IMG/VR virus record: IMGVR_UViG_3300042542_001304
Span: 1 to 50,308 of that record
Length of the DNA stretch: 50,308 nucleotides
Source of the DNA: a virus
Reading direction: 5' to 3' (one strand)
Position numbers and translations under genes: made by a program. Below, piece after piece: positions 1 through 8,565 of this stretch; within the stretch, counting starts at the first letter, position 1, and each line of letters starts with the position of its first letter. The notes beneath the pieces were generated by a model. The model was not told where the DNA came from and did not search any database. It worked only from the letters and a program-made list of their open reading frames with translations.

Positions 1-633
1 GGTGTCATGTTAGGCTCAGCAGACTTTACTGCAACCAATGGTACATCAGTTGTATTGGCTTCTGGTGCTTCTGCTGGTGATTTGGTGGCAATAGAAAGTT
101 TCTATGTTTCATCGGTACTCAATGCAATACCGGCTACGGCAAATGCAGTGAACAGTTTGTTGATTTCTGATGGTGCGGTAACACAAAATAAATTAGGTAC
201 AAATGTGGCCGGAAATGGACCAGCATTTAGTGCTTACATGAGCACAAACGCAGCGTTTACAAGTGGCACAACTACAAAAGTTACATTAGATACGGAAGTG
301 TTTGATACAGCAAACTGTTTTGCTTCTAGTCGGTTTACCCCCAATGTAGCTGGTTACTATCAAATAAATGGCAAAATTCGTGTAACTGGAACTGGATGCA
401 CCGCTAGTGTAAACATATACAAAAACGGTGCTCAAAATATAATTGGTTCTTATATATCACCAACTGGATCGGTGGTTTTTAGCGTTGTATCAACTGTGCT
501 TTATTTAAATGGATCAACTGATTATGTTGAATTATATGGTTATGGAGATACAACATCAGGAAACCCAACATTTCAATATATTGCAATAGGTAATACTTGT
601 GAAATGAGTGGTTGTTTAGTGAGGGCCGCATAA
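1..633 (+). CDS. C1q-like tail-fibre/adhesin protein (5' end outside window)
   Basis: The frame is open from the first base, so the protein probably starts upstream; the first in-window ATG is at 7. The C-terminal ~140 residues form a C1q/TNF-like jelly-roll-type segment, with the signatures FASSRFTPNVAGYYQI, then IYKNG, then VLYLNGSTDYVELYGYG. Similar domains end many phage tail fibres, where they probably trimerise and bind receptors. The same signatures recur in the proteins at 2095 and 2625, so these are paralogues. The stop overlaps the next start (TAATG). Function as host-range fibre is inferred. Confidence 0.7.
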   Translation, partial: GVMLGSADFTATNGTSVVLASGASAGDLVAIESFYVSSVLNAIPATANAVNSLLISDGAVTQNKLGTNVAGNGPAFSAYMSTNAAFTSGTTTKVTLDTEVFDTANCFASSRFTPNVAGYYQINGKIRVTGTGCTASVNIYKNGAQNIIGSYISPTGSVVFSVVSTVLYLNGSTDYVELYGYGDTTSGNPTFQYIAIGNTCEMSGCLVRAA

Positions 634-1733
634 TGACACAAGCAATTCAATTAGCTCAATACGGATCAACAGGCGTATCTCAAGGATTCAAAAATAGAAT
701 CATTAACGGAGCCATGGTTATCGACCAAAGGAATGCTGGTGCTAGTGTTACAGTAACAGCTGGTAGTCCAGCAATTTATCCAGTAGACCGTATCTTTATA
801 AACAGAACAAATGGTTACAGCAATAATGCTACTGCTCAAAGAGTAACAGATGCACCACCAGGTTTTGTGTATAGTCTTAAATATACAGCAGGCACAGCAG
901 AAACACCTACTGGTAGTATGTATTCTAATATTCAGCATTTTATTGAAGGTTTTAATATTGCAGATTTAGGCTGGGGAACTTCTGATGCTAAAGCTGTAAC
1001 TTTGTCCTTTTGGGTAAAATTATCCATTACTGGAACATTTGGATTTAATTTGCGTTCTACTAATGCAGGATGGAGTTACGCTTCTACTTTTACATATTCA
1101 TCAGCCAACACATGGCAATTCGTAAGCACTACTATACCTGGACCTACTATTGGAGGAACTGACGTTTTCACTAATGATAATGGTCTTGGAGTGGGAATTT
1201 TTTGGGACTTAGGTGTTGGACCAAACTTAACAACTTCCACACTTAATTCTTGGCAAGCAGTAAATATTTTAGGTGTAACTGGAACAACAAAACTTAATGC
1301 AACTACTGGTGCAACATATCAGATAACAGGAGTCCAGATGGAAGTTGGTTCATCAGCTACAAGTTTTGATTACAGAAGTATTGGAACAGAATTAGCTTTG
1401 TGTCAGAGGTATTGCAATGTGTATGGTGGAGAAATTTATGCTGTATTTGGCACAATGGCGTTTGCTTTTAGTGGTACTGGTTTTGCATCAGCAACAACAT
1501 TTCCAGTAGAAATGCGAGCGTTACCAACTGTTGCATATACAGGAAATACTAGGGCGGTAAGTGGTAGTGACTCTATTGCAGTTACAAGTGTTGCATTTAA
1601 TAATAGTAACAGCACTAGAAAAATTGCTGTTGTTGAACCAGCCGTTGCTAGTGGCTTAACAACAAATAGAGGTTACTTTTGGTCTGCCAATGCTGATGCG
1701 ACAGCTAGAGCAATCTTTTCTGCGGAGCTATAA
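633..1733 (+). CDS. Putative tail-fibre / virion surface protein
   Basis: A 366-residue protein starting at the ATG that overlaps the previous stop (TAATG); an upstream in-frame start at 612 lies inside the C1q gene and is unlikely. The N-terminus contains FKNRIINGAMVIDQRNAG, a motif common at the start of phage appendage proteins. The middle (about residues 90-230) resembles a beta-sandwich carbohydrate-binding module, with alternating aromatic and Ser/Thr-rich strands and a VQMEVGSSATSFDYRS stretch typical of such phage proteins. No catalytic motif was seen. It is likely part of a receptor-binding fibre; the exact role is unknown. Confidence 0.6.
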   Translation: MTQAIQLAQYGSTGVSQGFKNRIINGAMVIDQRNAGASVTVTAGSPAIYPVDRIFINRTNGYSNNATAQRVTDAPPGFVYSLKYTAGTAETPTGSMYSNIQHFIEGFNIADLGWGTSDAKAVTLSFWVKLSITGTFGFNLRSTNAGWSYASTFTYSSANTWQFVSTTIPGPTIGGTDVFTNDNGLGVGIFWDLGVGPNLTTSTLNSWQAVNILGVTGTTKLNATTGATYQITGVQMEVGSSATSFDYRSIGTELALCQRYCNVYGGEIYAVFGTMAFAFSGTGFASATTFPVEMRALPTVAYTGNTRAVSGSDSIAVTSVAFNNSNSTRKIAVVEPAVASGLTTNRGYFWSANADATARAIFSAEL

Positions 1734-1889
1734 ATGTATAAACTTCAAAAAACCTCAGACGGTCAAGTAAGTTCTGTAACTATTGTTGGTCAAAACATTA
1801 GTATCCCATTCGACCCAGCCAACACCGATTATCAAGCCTATCTAAAATGGGTTGCTGAAGGCAATACTCCTTTACCAGCGGACGAATAA
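1734..1889 (+). CDS. Small tail-fibre-associated protein
   Basis: A 51-residue protein starting directly after the previous stop (TAAATG). It begins MYKLQKTSDGQV and ends with YLKWVAEGNTPLPADE. Proteins with this kind of WxxEGNxPxPAD ending are common beside phage tail-fibre genes and may be fibre assembly chaperones, but that role is inferred from context. The small size, tight packing and good codon pattern support it as real. Confidence 0.6.
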   Translation: MYKLQKTSDGQVSSVTIVGQNISIPFDPANTDYQAYLKWVAEGNTPLPADE

Positions 1890-1891
1890 AT

Positions 1892-2098
1892 ATGGCATTA
1901 ACTAAAATACCAGCAACAATGGTGGGAAACACCACCGCAAATACTGCTATATCAGTTGGTGTTCCAATTATTGAGAACACTCAGACTGTTTCATATCCGT
2001 ATACAATCAGCGCCAACAATTCAGCAATGTCTGTTGGTCCAATAACACTCTCAGCCAATGTAACGATTGGTTCTGGAAGTAGGTGGGTAATCGTATGA
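1892..2098 (+). CDS. Small Ser/Thr-rich structural-type protein
   Basis: A 68-residue protein rich in Thr, Ser, Val and Asn, starting MALTKIPATMVGN and containing SYPYTISANNSAMSVGPITL. That pattern resembles the beta-structured shafts or tips found in phage fibre modules. It lies 2 bases after the preceding gene and its stop overlaps the next start (ATGA). Probably a tail-fibre accessory or a separated fibre module; no enzyme motif seen. Confidence 0.5.
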   Translation: MALTKIPATMVGNTTANTAISVGVPIIENTQTVSYPYTISANNSAMSVGPITLSANVTIGSGSRWVIV

Positions 2099-2625
2099 GT
2101 TCATTAGTAATTCTTGGAGATACTTCAGGTAGTATAACACTACAGGCACCGGCAGCTGCTGGCTCTGGAACTGTTCATACATTACCAGCAGCAACTGGTA
2201 CTGTGATGGTTTCTGGTAATATGCCAGCGTTTAGTGCTTGGCCTGATGCTGGAACATCAGTAGCTCATGCTACATTTACAAAAATTGCTTATGGTACAGA
2301 AAATTTTGACACCAATAGTAATTTTGCATCTAGTCGCTTTACTCCAACTGTTGCTGGTTATTATCAAGTAAGTGCAAGCTTACGCTTTGGCACAACGACT
2401 GCCATTCTTATTCAAATTGCAATTTTTAAAAATGGTTCAACTTGGATGCAAGCTGGTGGAAGTGCATCTAGTAGTTACATAGTTCCTTGTGTGTCAACTA
2501 TTGTTTATTTGAATGGTTCAACAGATTATGTAGAAGTTTATGGTTATCAAAATTCAGGAGGAACTATATCATCTGATAGTGGAACATATTATAATTTTTG
2601 TGGTTGTCTTTTGAGGGCTGCATAA
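2095..2625 (+). CDS. C1q-like tail-fibre protein (second copy)
   Basis: A 176-residue protein. The ATG at 2095 overlaps the previous stop; a GTG four codons upstream is less likely. A short N-terminal beta-rich segment (LGDTSGSITLQAP) is followed by a C1q-like domain with MPAFSAW, FASSRFTPTVAGYYQV, IFKNGS and IVYLNGSTDYVEVYGY. It ends CGCLLRAA, like the first copy (CLVRAA). The strong similarity to the neighbours at 1 and 2625 indicates tandem duplication. Likely an exposed receptor-binding or decoration protein. Confidence 0.7.
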   Translation: MSSLVILGDTSGSITLQAPAAAGSGTVHTLPAATGTVMVSGNMPAFSAWPDAGTSVAHATFTKIAYGTENFDTNSNFASSRFTPTVAGYYQVSASLRFGTTTAILIQIAIFKNGSTWMQAGGSASSSYIVPCVSTIVYLNGSTDYVEVYGYQNSGGTISSDSGTYYNFCGCLLRAA

Positions 2626-3107
2626 TGACCACAATTCTAAACGCAAGTACCTCTGCCGGTTTAATAATTACTCCTGATACTTCAGGTAATATTCAGTTAC
2701 AATATAATGGCCAAGCTGCGCCAGCATTTAGTGCTTATAAGAGTGCAACACAAAGTTTATCTGGTGCTACATGGACAAAATTAACTTTTGATGTTGAAGA
2801 ATTTGACACTAACAATAACTTTGCTTCAAGTCGATTTACACCAACTGTTGCTGGGTATTACCAAATAAATGGGGCTGTTAACAACGGATCAAATATACAA
2901 ACAGTAACAGCTGTTTATAAAAATGGTTCTGCATACAAATTTGGAGTAAATTTTTCAAATGGATATTGTTCTGTTGTATCTGTTTTAGTTTATTGCAATG
3001 GTTCTACCGATTATGTTGAATTATATGGATATTTTGGTTCAGGGGCTTCTACTGGTTCAGGCCTAGAACAAACATATTTTCAAAGTTGTCTTTTAAGAGG
3101 CGCATAA
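2625..3107 (+). CDS. C1q-like tail-fibre protein (third copy)
   Basis: A 160-residue protein starting at the ATG overlapping the previous stop (TAATG). It has the same layout as the second copy: a short N-terminal TSGNIQLQYNG segment, then APAFSAY, FASSRFTPTVAGYYQI, VYKNGS, VYCNGSTDYVELYGY and a terminal CLLRGA. The conserved framework with divergent loops between copies suggests different binding specificities. The role as a host-recognition module is inferred. Confidence 0.7.
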   Translation: MTTILNASTSAGLIITPDTSGNIQLQYNGQAAPAFSAYKSATQSLSGATWTKLTFDVEEFDTNNNFASSRFTPTVAGYYQINGAVNNGSNIQTVTAVYKNGSAYKFGVNFSNGYCSVVSVLVYCNGSTDYVELYGYFGSGASTGSGLEQTYFQSCLLRGA

Positions 3108-3146
3108 TTAATTCTAAGTATTACTTAATATTCAATAGGAAACAAA

Positions 3147-3326
3147 ATGACTTTATACGAAAAAATTATTGCAATTTATCCAGAATTAACTGGTGAAGAT
3201 TTTATGCCAGGTCGTGGCACTATTATGCTTCAGAATGATTCTGATGGCCGTGGTGATTACATCAAATCTTGGACTCATGCAACATTGGCACAACCAACAG
3301 AAGAACAATTAGCGAGTGCTGAATAA
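3147..3326 (+). CDS. Small XkdW-like tail accessory protein
   Basis: A 59-residue protein with ribosome-binding sequence AGGAAA before ATG 3147. It starts MTLYEKIIAIYPELT and contains GRGTIMLQNDSDGRGDYIKSW, then TEEQLASA. This IYPELT/IxLQNDSDGxGxYIxxW pattern is typical of small proteins placed beside phage fibre genes (XkdW-type) and is thought to help fibre assembly. The stop overlaps the next start (TAATG). Confidence 0.65.
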   Translation: MTLYEKIIAIYPELTGEDFMPGRGTIMLQNDSDGRGDYIKSWTHATLAQPTEEQLASAE

Positions 3327-3817
3327 TGTCCATTGTATTAGACGGTACCAATAGTCAAATTTCTGGAGTACCTGGATTGGTATTGCAGGTGGTGCAAGTA
3401 GAATATGCAACACAAGTATCTTTATCTTCTACAACATATACTGATACCGGTTTATCTGCTACTATTACTCCAACATCCGCATCAAGTAAAATTTTAGTTA
3501 ATATAAGTCAGAATCTATACATATACAGAGAGGTTGCTTTTCAATATGGATTACTTCAACTATTAAGAAATGGTTCTGTTGCAAAAGATTTTAGATTGGT
3601 TATGAATCAAACTGCTGGAAATCCTGCTGGCGGAAGTTATCCTTACCACGATATGAGTGCAGTTGTTGGATTAAGTTATCTAGATTCACCAGCAAGCACT
3701 TCTGCTTTAACATATAAAACTCAACAAAAATGTGGAACAACAAGCAATGGCGGAACAATAATTGCTCAAATTGATAGTTCTCCATCTTATATTACTCTTA
3801 TGGAAATAGCAGCTTAA
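3326..3817 (+). CDS. Putative fibre/virion surface protein
   Basis: A 163-residue beta-rich protein. It contains VVQVEYATQVSLSSTTYTDTG and SASSKILVNISQNLYIYR, features I associate with a widespread family of phage tail or appendage proteins, and it ends ITLMEIAA. Its domain probably plays a role like that of the C1q modules upstream (surface binding), although sequence similarity to them is low. It lies in the fibre block, overlapping the upstream gene by one base. No catalytic residues are evident. Confidence 0.55.
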   Translation: MSIVLDGTNSQISGVPGLVLQVVQVEYATQVSLSSTTYTDTGLSATITPTSASSKILVNISQNLYIYREVAFQYGLLQLLRNGSVAKDFRLVMNQTAGNPAGGSYPYHDMSAVVGLSYLDSPASTSALTYKTQQKCGTTSNGGTIIAQIDSSPSYITLMEIAA

Positions 3818-3837
3818 TTTAATTAAAAGGAAACAAA

Positions 3838-4134
3838 ATGAGAATTTCTAAAATTGATGCAATCTTATCTTTATCCCCTGGTGCTGAAGTAGTAGTGCGT
3901 GGTGAAGAAGTAGAATGGATTAATCCTTCTGTTGCACCTGTAACTGAAGCACAAATTGCCACAGAGTTGGCAAAACTTCAAGCAGACTACGAAGCCAAAC
4001 AATATCAGCGTAATCGTGCTGGTGAATATCCAGCAATTGGTGACCAGTTGGATGCTCTGTTTCATGCAGGTGTATTTCCTGAAGAAATGGCAGAGAAGAT
4101 TCAAGCCATTAAGAATAAATATCCAAAAAGTTAA
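3838..4134 (+). CDS. Small XkdW-like tail-fibre accessory protein
   Basis: A 98-residue protein with AAAGGAAA upstream of ATG 3838. The N-terminal half includes VVRGEEVEWINP; the C-terminal half is helical and charged, with YQRNRAGEYPAIGDQLD followed by LFHAGVFPEEMAEKIQAIKNKYPK. The YPxIGDQLDxLxH motif is widespread in small phage proteins next to fibre genes and probably marks an assembly chaperone. A second member of the general type lies at 3147. Confidence 0.65.
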   Translation: MRISKIDAILSLSPGAEVVVRGEEVEWINPSVAPVTEAQIATELAKLQADYEAKQYQRNRAGEYPAIGDQLDALFHAGVFPEEMAEKIQAIKNKYPKS

Positions 4135-4144
4135 TTAGAAAAAA

Positions 4145-5194
4145 ATGCCAATATTCCAAAGTGTCGTAGCAGGTTCAGGAATTTCAGGTGCCACAGGACC
4201 TAATGGTGCTACTGGCGTTACAGGACCTACTGGACCAAACGGACCAACAGGCCCAACTGGACCAGCAGGTGCTACTGGTGTTACAGGACCTACTGGACCA
4301 AATGGCCCAACAGGACCAAGTGGACCAACAGGTGCTACTGGATTGAGTGGACCTACGGGACCGACAGGACCAACCGGACCAACTGGCGCTACAGGTTCAG
4401 TTAACACTTATTCAGGTAGTTTTGTAGTTATTGGTGGTGGTGGCGCTGGCGGTGGAAATAATGGAGGTGGTGGCGGTGCTGGTGGTTATATTGCCAGCAC
4501 TACATCTTTTGTTCCAGGCACATATTATGGAATTGTTGTAGGAGCTGGAGGCACAGGAACTACTTCAGGATTTGGAACAGGCATTCAAGGATCACCATCA
4601 AGCTTTTTTGGAGTTAGTGCTCTTGGTGGCGGTGGTGGTGCAGGAACAAGTGGAGCTTCATCCGCAGGTGCTTCAGGAGGTGGTGGTCAAGCAGGAGCAA
4701 ATCAAAGCGGATCTAGTGGCACTACTGGTCAAGGTAATGCTGGCGCATCAACAACTGGAAGTTATCCAAACGGCTCTGCTGGTGGTGGTGGTTCAAGCGC
4801 AGCAGGTAATGCTAACTCAGGTTCTAATGGTGGTGCTGGTGGTGCTGGAACAGCAAGCTCAATTACTGGTTCTTCAGTAACAAGAGCTGGTGGCGGAGGT
4901 GGTTGTGGCGAACCTAGAGCTGGCGGTTCAGGTGGTGCTGGTGGTTCAGGTGGTGGCGGCGCTGGTGCAACATCAAGCGGAAGTGCTGGAACTGCTGGAA
5001 CTGCAAATACTGGTGGTGGAGGTGGTGGCGGTGCTATTTATTCAGGTAAAGGCGGTAATGGTGGTTCAGGTGTTGTTATTCTTTCTGTACCAACTGCAAA
5101 TTATTCAGGAACAACCACAGGAAGCCCAACAGTTACAACAAGTGGGTCAAATACTATTATGACATTTACAATATCAGGGAGTTATACAGCATGA
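4145..5194 (+). CDS. Collagen-like, glycine-rich tail-fibre protein
   Basis: A 349-residue protein. Residues ~13-82 are an almost perfect Gly-X-Y collagen-like array ([13 protein letters not shown] units), expected to form a triple helix. Residues ~95-310 are extremely glycine- and serine-rich (GGGGAGG runs), resembling the glycine-rich tip domains of phage adhesins. The C-terminus ([21 protein letters not shown]) is beta-rich. Likely a trimeric host-recognition fibre. Low-complexity coding explains the long proline-rich frame on the opposite strand. Confidence 0.7.
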   Translation: MPIFQSVVAGSGISGATGPNGATGVTGPTGPNGPTGPTGPAGATGVTGPTGPNGPTGPSGPTGATGLSGPTGPTGPTGPTGATGSVNTYSGSFVVIGGGGAGGGNNGGGGGAGGYIASTTSFVPGTYYGIVVGAGGTGTTSGFGTGIQGSPSSFFGVSALGGGGGAGTSGASSAGASGGGGQAGANQSGSSGTTGQGNAGASTTGSYPNGSAGGGGSSAAGNANSGSNGGAGGAGTASSITGSSVTRAGGGGGCGEPRAGGSGGAGGSGGGGAGATSSGSAGTAGTANTGGGGGGGAIYSGKGGNGGSGVVILSVPTANYSGTTTGSPTVTTSGSNTIMTFTISGSYTA

Positions 5195-5502
5195 GTCATT
5201 TTGCAAAAGTATTAAATGGCAAAGTAACACAAGTGATTGTTGCTGAACCAGATTTTTTTGAAACATTTATTGATACAAGTCCAGGTGACTGGATTCAAAC
5301 ATCTTACAATACTTATGGAAATGTTCATTATGGACTTGATGGAAATCCGGATGGTGGAGTCGCTTTGAGAGGAAATTTTGCAGGTATTGGATTCATATAT
5401 GATAGAGAAAATGATGTATTTTATGAACCACAACCACATTCAAACTCAGTATTAAATACTGATACATGGACTTGGGATACTATTCCCGTAACGGAGTTAT
5501 AA
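5191..5502 (+). CDS. Conserved phage protein, fibre-region
   Basis: A 103-residue protein overlapping the collagen-like gene by 4 bases (ATGA). It starts [19 protein letters not shown] and contains [27 protein letters not shown] and VFYEPQP. Proteins with this [19 protein letters not shown]/NFAGIGFxYD pattern are common in marine phages, usually near tail-fibre genes. Function is not established; a structural or fibre-assembly role is inferred from position. Confidence 0.6.
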   Translation: MSHFAKVLNGKVTQVIVAEPDFFETFIDTSPGDWIQTSYNTYGNVHYGLDGNPDGGVALRGNFAGIGFIYDRENDVFYEPQPHSNSVLNTDTWTWDTIPVTEL

Positions 5503-5503
5503 T

Positions 5504-5812
5504 ATGGCATATCCACATATAAACATTGGCAAAGTTTCAAATGTATTCATTCGCATGATGAAATTTGAAAATGTAGGTGATGTTGAAGAAGGTCATAGCC
5601 ATGATTTTGACCATGTAACTTTATTATCAAGCGGCAAATTAAAAATAACTTCTGATGGTAAAGAAACAATTTTTATAGCACCACATTTAATTTTTATTCA
5701 TAAAGATAAAGAACATCGTTTAGAAGCATTAGAAAATAATACTGTTGTTTGTTGTATACATGGTGTGAGAGATGATAGTGGTGATATAATTGATGCATCA
5801 ATGATACCTTAA
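5504..5812 (+). CDS. Small cupin-fold protein
   Basis: A 102-residue protein that looks like a single cupin domain: EGHSHDFDHVTLLSSGKLKI matches the first cupin metal motif region (H-x-H, G), and PHLIFIHKDKEHRLEAL the second half (KEHR). Such small cupins occur next to fibre genes in aquatic phages. The substrate is unknown; it could be a binding domain rather than an enzyme. It starts one base after the upstream gene. Confidence 0.65.
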   Translation: MAYPHINIGKVSNVFIRMMKFENVGDVEEGHSHDFDHVTLLSSGKLKITSDGKETIFIAPHLIFIHKDKEHRLEALENNTVVCCIHGVRDDSGDIIDASMIP

Positions 5813-5834
5813 TTTTTAAGAACTAAAAATACTA

Positions 5835-5862
5835 ATATCCTCACGACCTAAATACAGGATAT
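5835..5862 (+). promoter_or_regulatory. Late promoter inside an inverted repeat, upstream of gp13
   Basis: GACCTAAATAC at 5845-5855 contains the T4-type late -10 octamer form CTAAATA. It is flanked by ATATCCT (5835-5841) and AGGATAT (5856-5862), a perfect 7-bp inverted repeat with the promoter core in the loop. The gp13 ATG is 24 bases beyond the core. Late promoter function through gp55 is inferred from motif and position. Confidence 0.55.
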
Positions 5863-5878
5863 CTATAATGAGGACAAC

Positions 5879-6652
5879 ATGGCAACAGTTACCAATCGAG
5901 AACAATTTACAGACTACTGCTTACGCAAGCTTGGCTTTCCAGTTATTGAAATTAACGTAGATCCAGACCAAGTATCTGATAGGATTGATGATGCTCTACA
6001 ATATTTTCAAGACTACCATTTTGATGGTTTACAGAAAACATATTACATTCACGAAATCACACAAGAAGATGTCGATAATAGATATCTTGATTTAAGTGAT
6101 GTGAGAGATAATGCTAATGCTGCAACACAGGTTGTAGGTGTTACTCGTATATTTCCACTTCAAGATTCCCAATCAAGCATCAATATGTTTGACTTGCGAT
6201 ATCAATTAAGATTAAATGAATTGTATGATTTCACATCAGCATCATACATCAACTATACCATGACCATGCAACATCTAAGAATGCTTGAGCAGTTATTTAC
6301 TGGTGAAGTTCCAATTCGTTATCAACGACACACAGAAAAATTGTTTGTTGATTGGGCATGGGGTGATCAAGAAGCTCCAGTTGGCCAACCAGTTATTGTT
6401 GATTGTTACACCATTATTAATCCGAATGTATATAATCGGGTTTGGGATGACCGTTGGTTGAAACGATATGCTACTGCTTTGATTAAACGCCAATGGGGTG
6501 AGAATCTTAAAAAGTTTGGTGGTATACAATTACCAGGTGGTGTCGTATTGAATGGTGATAAAATCTTCGAAGAAGCCATGCAAGAAATTGATGACTTAGA
6601 AAAAGATATGGAAAATAATTATGGCGGCGTTTTAGAATTTATGATGAACTAA
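5879..6652 (+). CDS. gp13: Neck protein gp13 (head completion)
   Basis: A 257-residue protein at the T4 gp13 position, first of the gp13-gp14-gp15 neck/tail-junction set. In T4, gp13 and gp14 form the neck that seals the filled head and accepts the tail. The protein starts TNREQFTDYCLRKLGFPVIEINV and contains VSDRIDDALQYFQDYHFDG, which is typical of T4-like gp13. It is somewhat shorter than T4 gp13 (about 309 residues). A late promoter lies just upstream. Confidence 0.85.
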   Translation: MATVTNREQFTDYCLRKLGFPVIEINVDPDQVSDRIDDALQYFQDYHFDGLQKTYYIHEITQEDVDNRYLDLSDVRDNANAATQVVGVTRIFPLQDSQSSINMFDLRYQLRLNELYDFTSASYINYTMTMQHLRMLEQLFTGEVPIRYQRHTEKLFVDWAWGDQEAPVGQPVIVDCYTIINPNVYNRVWDDRWLKRYATALIKRQWGENLKKFGGIQLPGGVVLNGDKIFEEAMQEIDDLEKDMENNYGGVLEFMMN

Positions 6653-6664
6653 GCAAACGGTACA

Positions 6665-7570
6665 ATGGCTACTTCACAATACTTTAATAACTATAATTCT
6701 CGATTTCAAGAACAGAGGCTTGTGGAAGACCTTATCGTTGAATCCATAAAAATTCAAGGATTTGATGGAATGTATCTTCCTAATGATAATGATACAGCTC
6801 GTGATTTATTGTTTGGTGAAGATCCAGTTAAAAAGTTTCAATCGGCATTTCCTGTTGAGATGTATCTTTCAGAGGCACTCAACTATACCGGTGAAAAAGA
6901 ATTCTTTTCAAAGTTTGGTCTTGAGATTAAAAACCACACTAAGGTACTTTTAACCAAGAGAACATTTTCTCAAAGAGTACCACAAAATACCTTTCAAAAT
7001 CCACGAGAAGGTGATTTAATTTGGATTCCATTTTTAAATGGTACGGGTGAATTGTATGAGATTACCTTTACTGACCAAGACCGAGATTTCTATATGCTTG
7101 GTCGACCAGCACCATATTTTTATGAATTACACTTAGAGAAATTCAAGTTCTCCAGTGAACTCATTGCTACTGGTGTTAGAGGTATTGATGATGCTGCCAC
7201 ACAGGCATCATACACTATTGAACTCAATCTTGGTGCCGGTACAGGTGATTACCAATACGGTGAAATTGTTTATCAATCATCTGCCAATACACAAGCCAAT
7301 GCAACTGCCGTGGCTATTGTGCAATCATGGGTTCGTGGTGCCAATACTTCTACAGCCAACACACTATCTGTTTCTAATATTGCCGGTGAATTCATTGAAG
7401 GTGGTTCACTTAAAATTGTTGGTGCCACAAGTAATGCACAGTATAGACTATCTTCATATGACCCATTAAGTGACAATGTAGAAGATGATACCTATGATAA
7501 TTATATCATTGAACAAAATGCAAATTCAATTGTGAATTTTGCTGAAACAAATCCTTTTGGTAGTATCTAA
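6665..7570 (+). CDS. gp14: Neck protein gp14
   Basis: A 301-residue protein after gp13. The N-terminus (NSRFQEQRLVEDLIVESIK) and the LPRN-like segment MYLPNDNDTARDLLFGEDP are recognisable features of T4-like gp14, which completes the neck with gp13. It is longer than T4 gp14 (about 256 residues), mainly through a Thr/Asn/Ala-rich insertion around residues 180-250. Its stop overlaps the gp15 start by one base (TAATG). Confidence 0.85.
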   Translation: MATSQYFNNYNSRFQEQRLVEDLIVESIKIQGFDGMYLPNDNDTARDLLFGEDPVKKFQSAFPVEMYLSEALNYTGEKEFFSKFGLEIKNHTKVLLTKRTFSQRVPQNTFQNPREGDLIWIPFLNGTGELYEITFTDQDRDFYMLGRPAPYFYELHLEKFKFSSELIATGVRGIDDAATQASYTIELNLGAGTGDYQYGEIVYQSSANTQANATAVAIVQSWVRGANTSTANTLSVSNIAGEFIEGGSLKIVGATSNAQYRLSSYDPLSDNVEDDTYDNYIIEQNANSIVNFAETNPFGSI

Positions 7571-8562
7571 TGGCTAATATATTTTATAACCGTGCGTTAA
7601 GAAAATATGTGGTAGGTTTTGGTAACCTATTCAACGATATTACTTTAGTGCGGTATAATCCAGATTACTCTGAAGCACAGCGTATGATTGTGCCAATTGT
7701 GTATGCACCAAAAGAAACTTATGTTTCTCGTTTAGAAACTGATCCACATTTAGATAAGAAAACACAGATTACATTACCAAGAATGTCGTTTGAGTTACTT
7801 GGTTTTAATTATGATACCTCTAGAAAATTAAACACCAATGTTAAACAGTTTGCACAAACATCTACAGGATTAATTTCACAATACAATCCAGTACCATATA
7901 ATTTTGATTTTAATTTGTATCTGTATGTAAGAAACATTGAAGATGGTACACAAATTATTGAACATATTCTTTCATACTTTACACCAGACTATACAATGAA
8001 ACTTAATATGATACCTGAAATGGGTATCGTTAAAGAAGTTCCTGTTGTATTAAATTCAACATCACAAGATATTGACTATGAAGGTAATTTTGAGCGTGAT
8101 ACTCGTGTTATTATTTGGACATTAACCTTTACAGTTAAGGGTTACATTTATGGTAAAATATCCGATTCAGGCGGACCAATTACACATTCAATTACATCCA
8201 TCTATAACCAAATCACCGAAGATGATGTAATACAATTCACAATGAATCTTAATTCTGGTGTAGGAACATATCAGATTGGTGAAACAGTATATCAAGGTTT
8301 CTCTGCACCATTAGCAATTGCATCAGGTAAAGTTGTTTCGTTTAATAATAACTTGTTACAATTAAAAAATATTAATGGCAACTTTGTGTCGAGCGTGCCA
8401 ATACAATCTACAAGCGGTAGCGGTAATTATGTCTTTACTTCATATAGTCCTGTAGAACAAAAATTGGTCCAAATAGATATAAGACCAAACCCAGCAAACG
8501 CAAATATTTCTTTTGCAAATACATGGACTGCAAATACTATTATAACCGAATATCCTGAATAA
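7570..8562 (+). CDS. gp15: Tail sheath stabiliser / tail terminator gp15
   Basis: A 330-residue protein. NRALRKYVVGFGNLFNDITL near the N-terminus and the following IVPIVYAPKETYVSRLETDP are characteristic of T4-like gp15, the hexameric ring that ends the contractile tail and joins it to the neck. It is longer than T4 gp15 (about 272 residues), with a C-terminal extension that resembles a repeat found in gp14 (about residues 215-290: GVGTYQIGETVYQG here, TGDYQYGEIVYQS in gp14). It overlaps gp14 by one base. Confidence 0.88.
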   Translation: MANIFYNRALRKYVVGFGNLFNDITLVRYNPDYSEAQRMIVPIVYAPKETYVSRLETDPHLDKKTQITLPRMSFELLGFNYDTSRKLNTNVKQFAQTSTGLISQYNPVPYNFDFNLYLYVRNIEDGTQIIEHILSYFTPDYTMKLNMIPEMGIVKEVPVVLNSTSQDIDYEGNFERDTRVIIWTLTFTVKGYIYGKISDSGGPITHSITSIYNQITEDDVIQFTMNLNSGVGTYQIGETVYQGFSAPLAIASGKVVSFNNNLLQLKNINGNFVSSVPIQSTSGSGNYVFTSYSPVEQKLVQIDIRPNPANANISFANTWTANTIITEYPE

Positions 8563-8565
8563 AAT

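Noticed and set aside
4135-4407. Proline/valine-rich reading frame on the minus strand
   Set aside because: It is the antisense reflection of the Gly-X-Y collagen repeats of the plus-strand fibre gene.
4572-5162. Two long plus-strand frames rich in Val and Gln
   Set aside because: They are out-of-frame readings of the glycine-rich fibre gene with no ribosome-binding sites.
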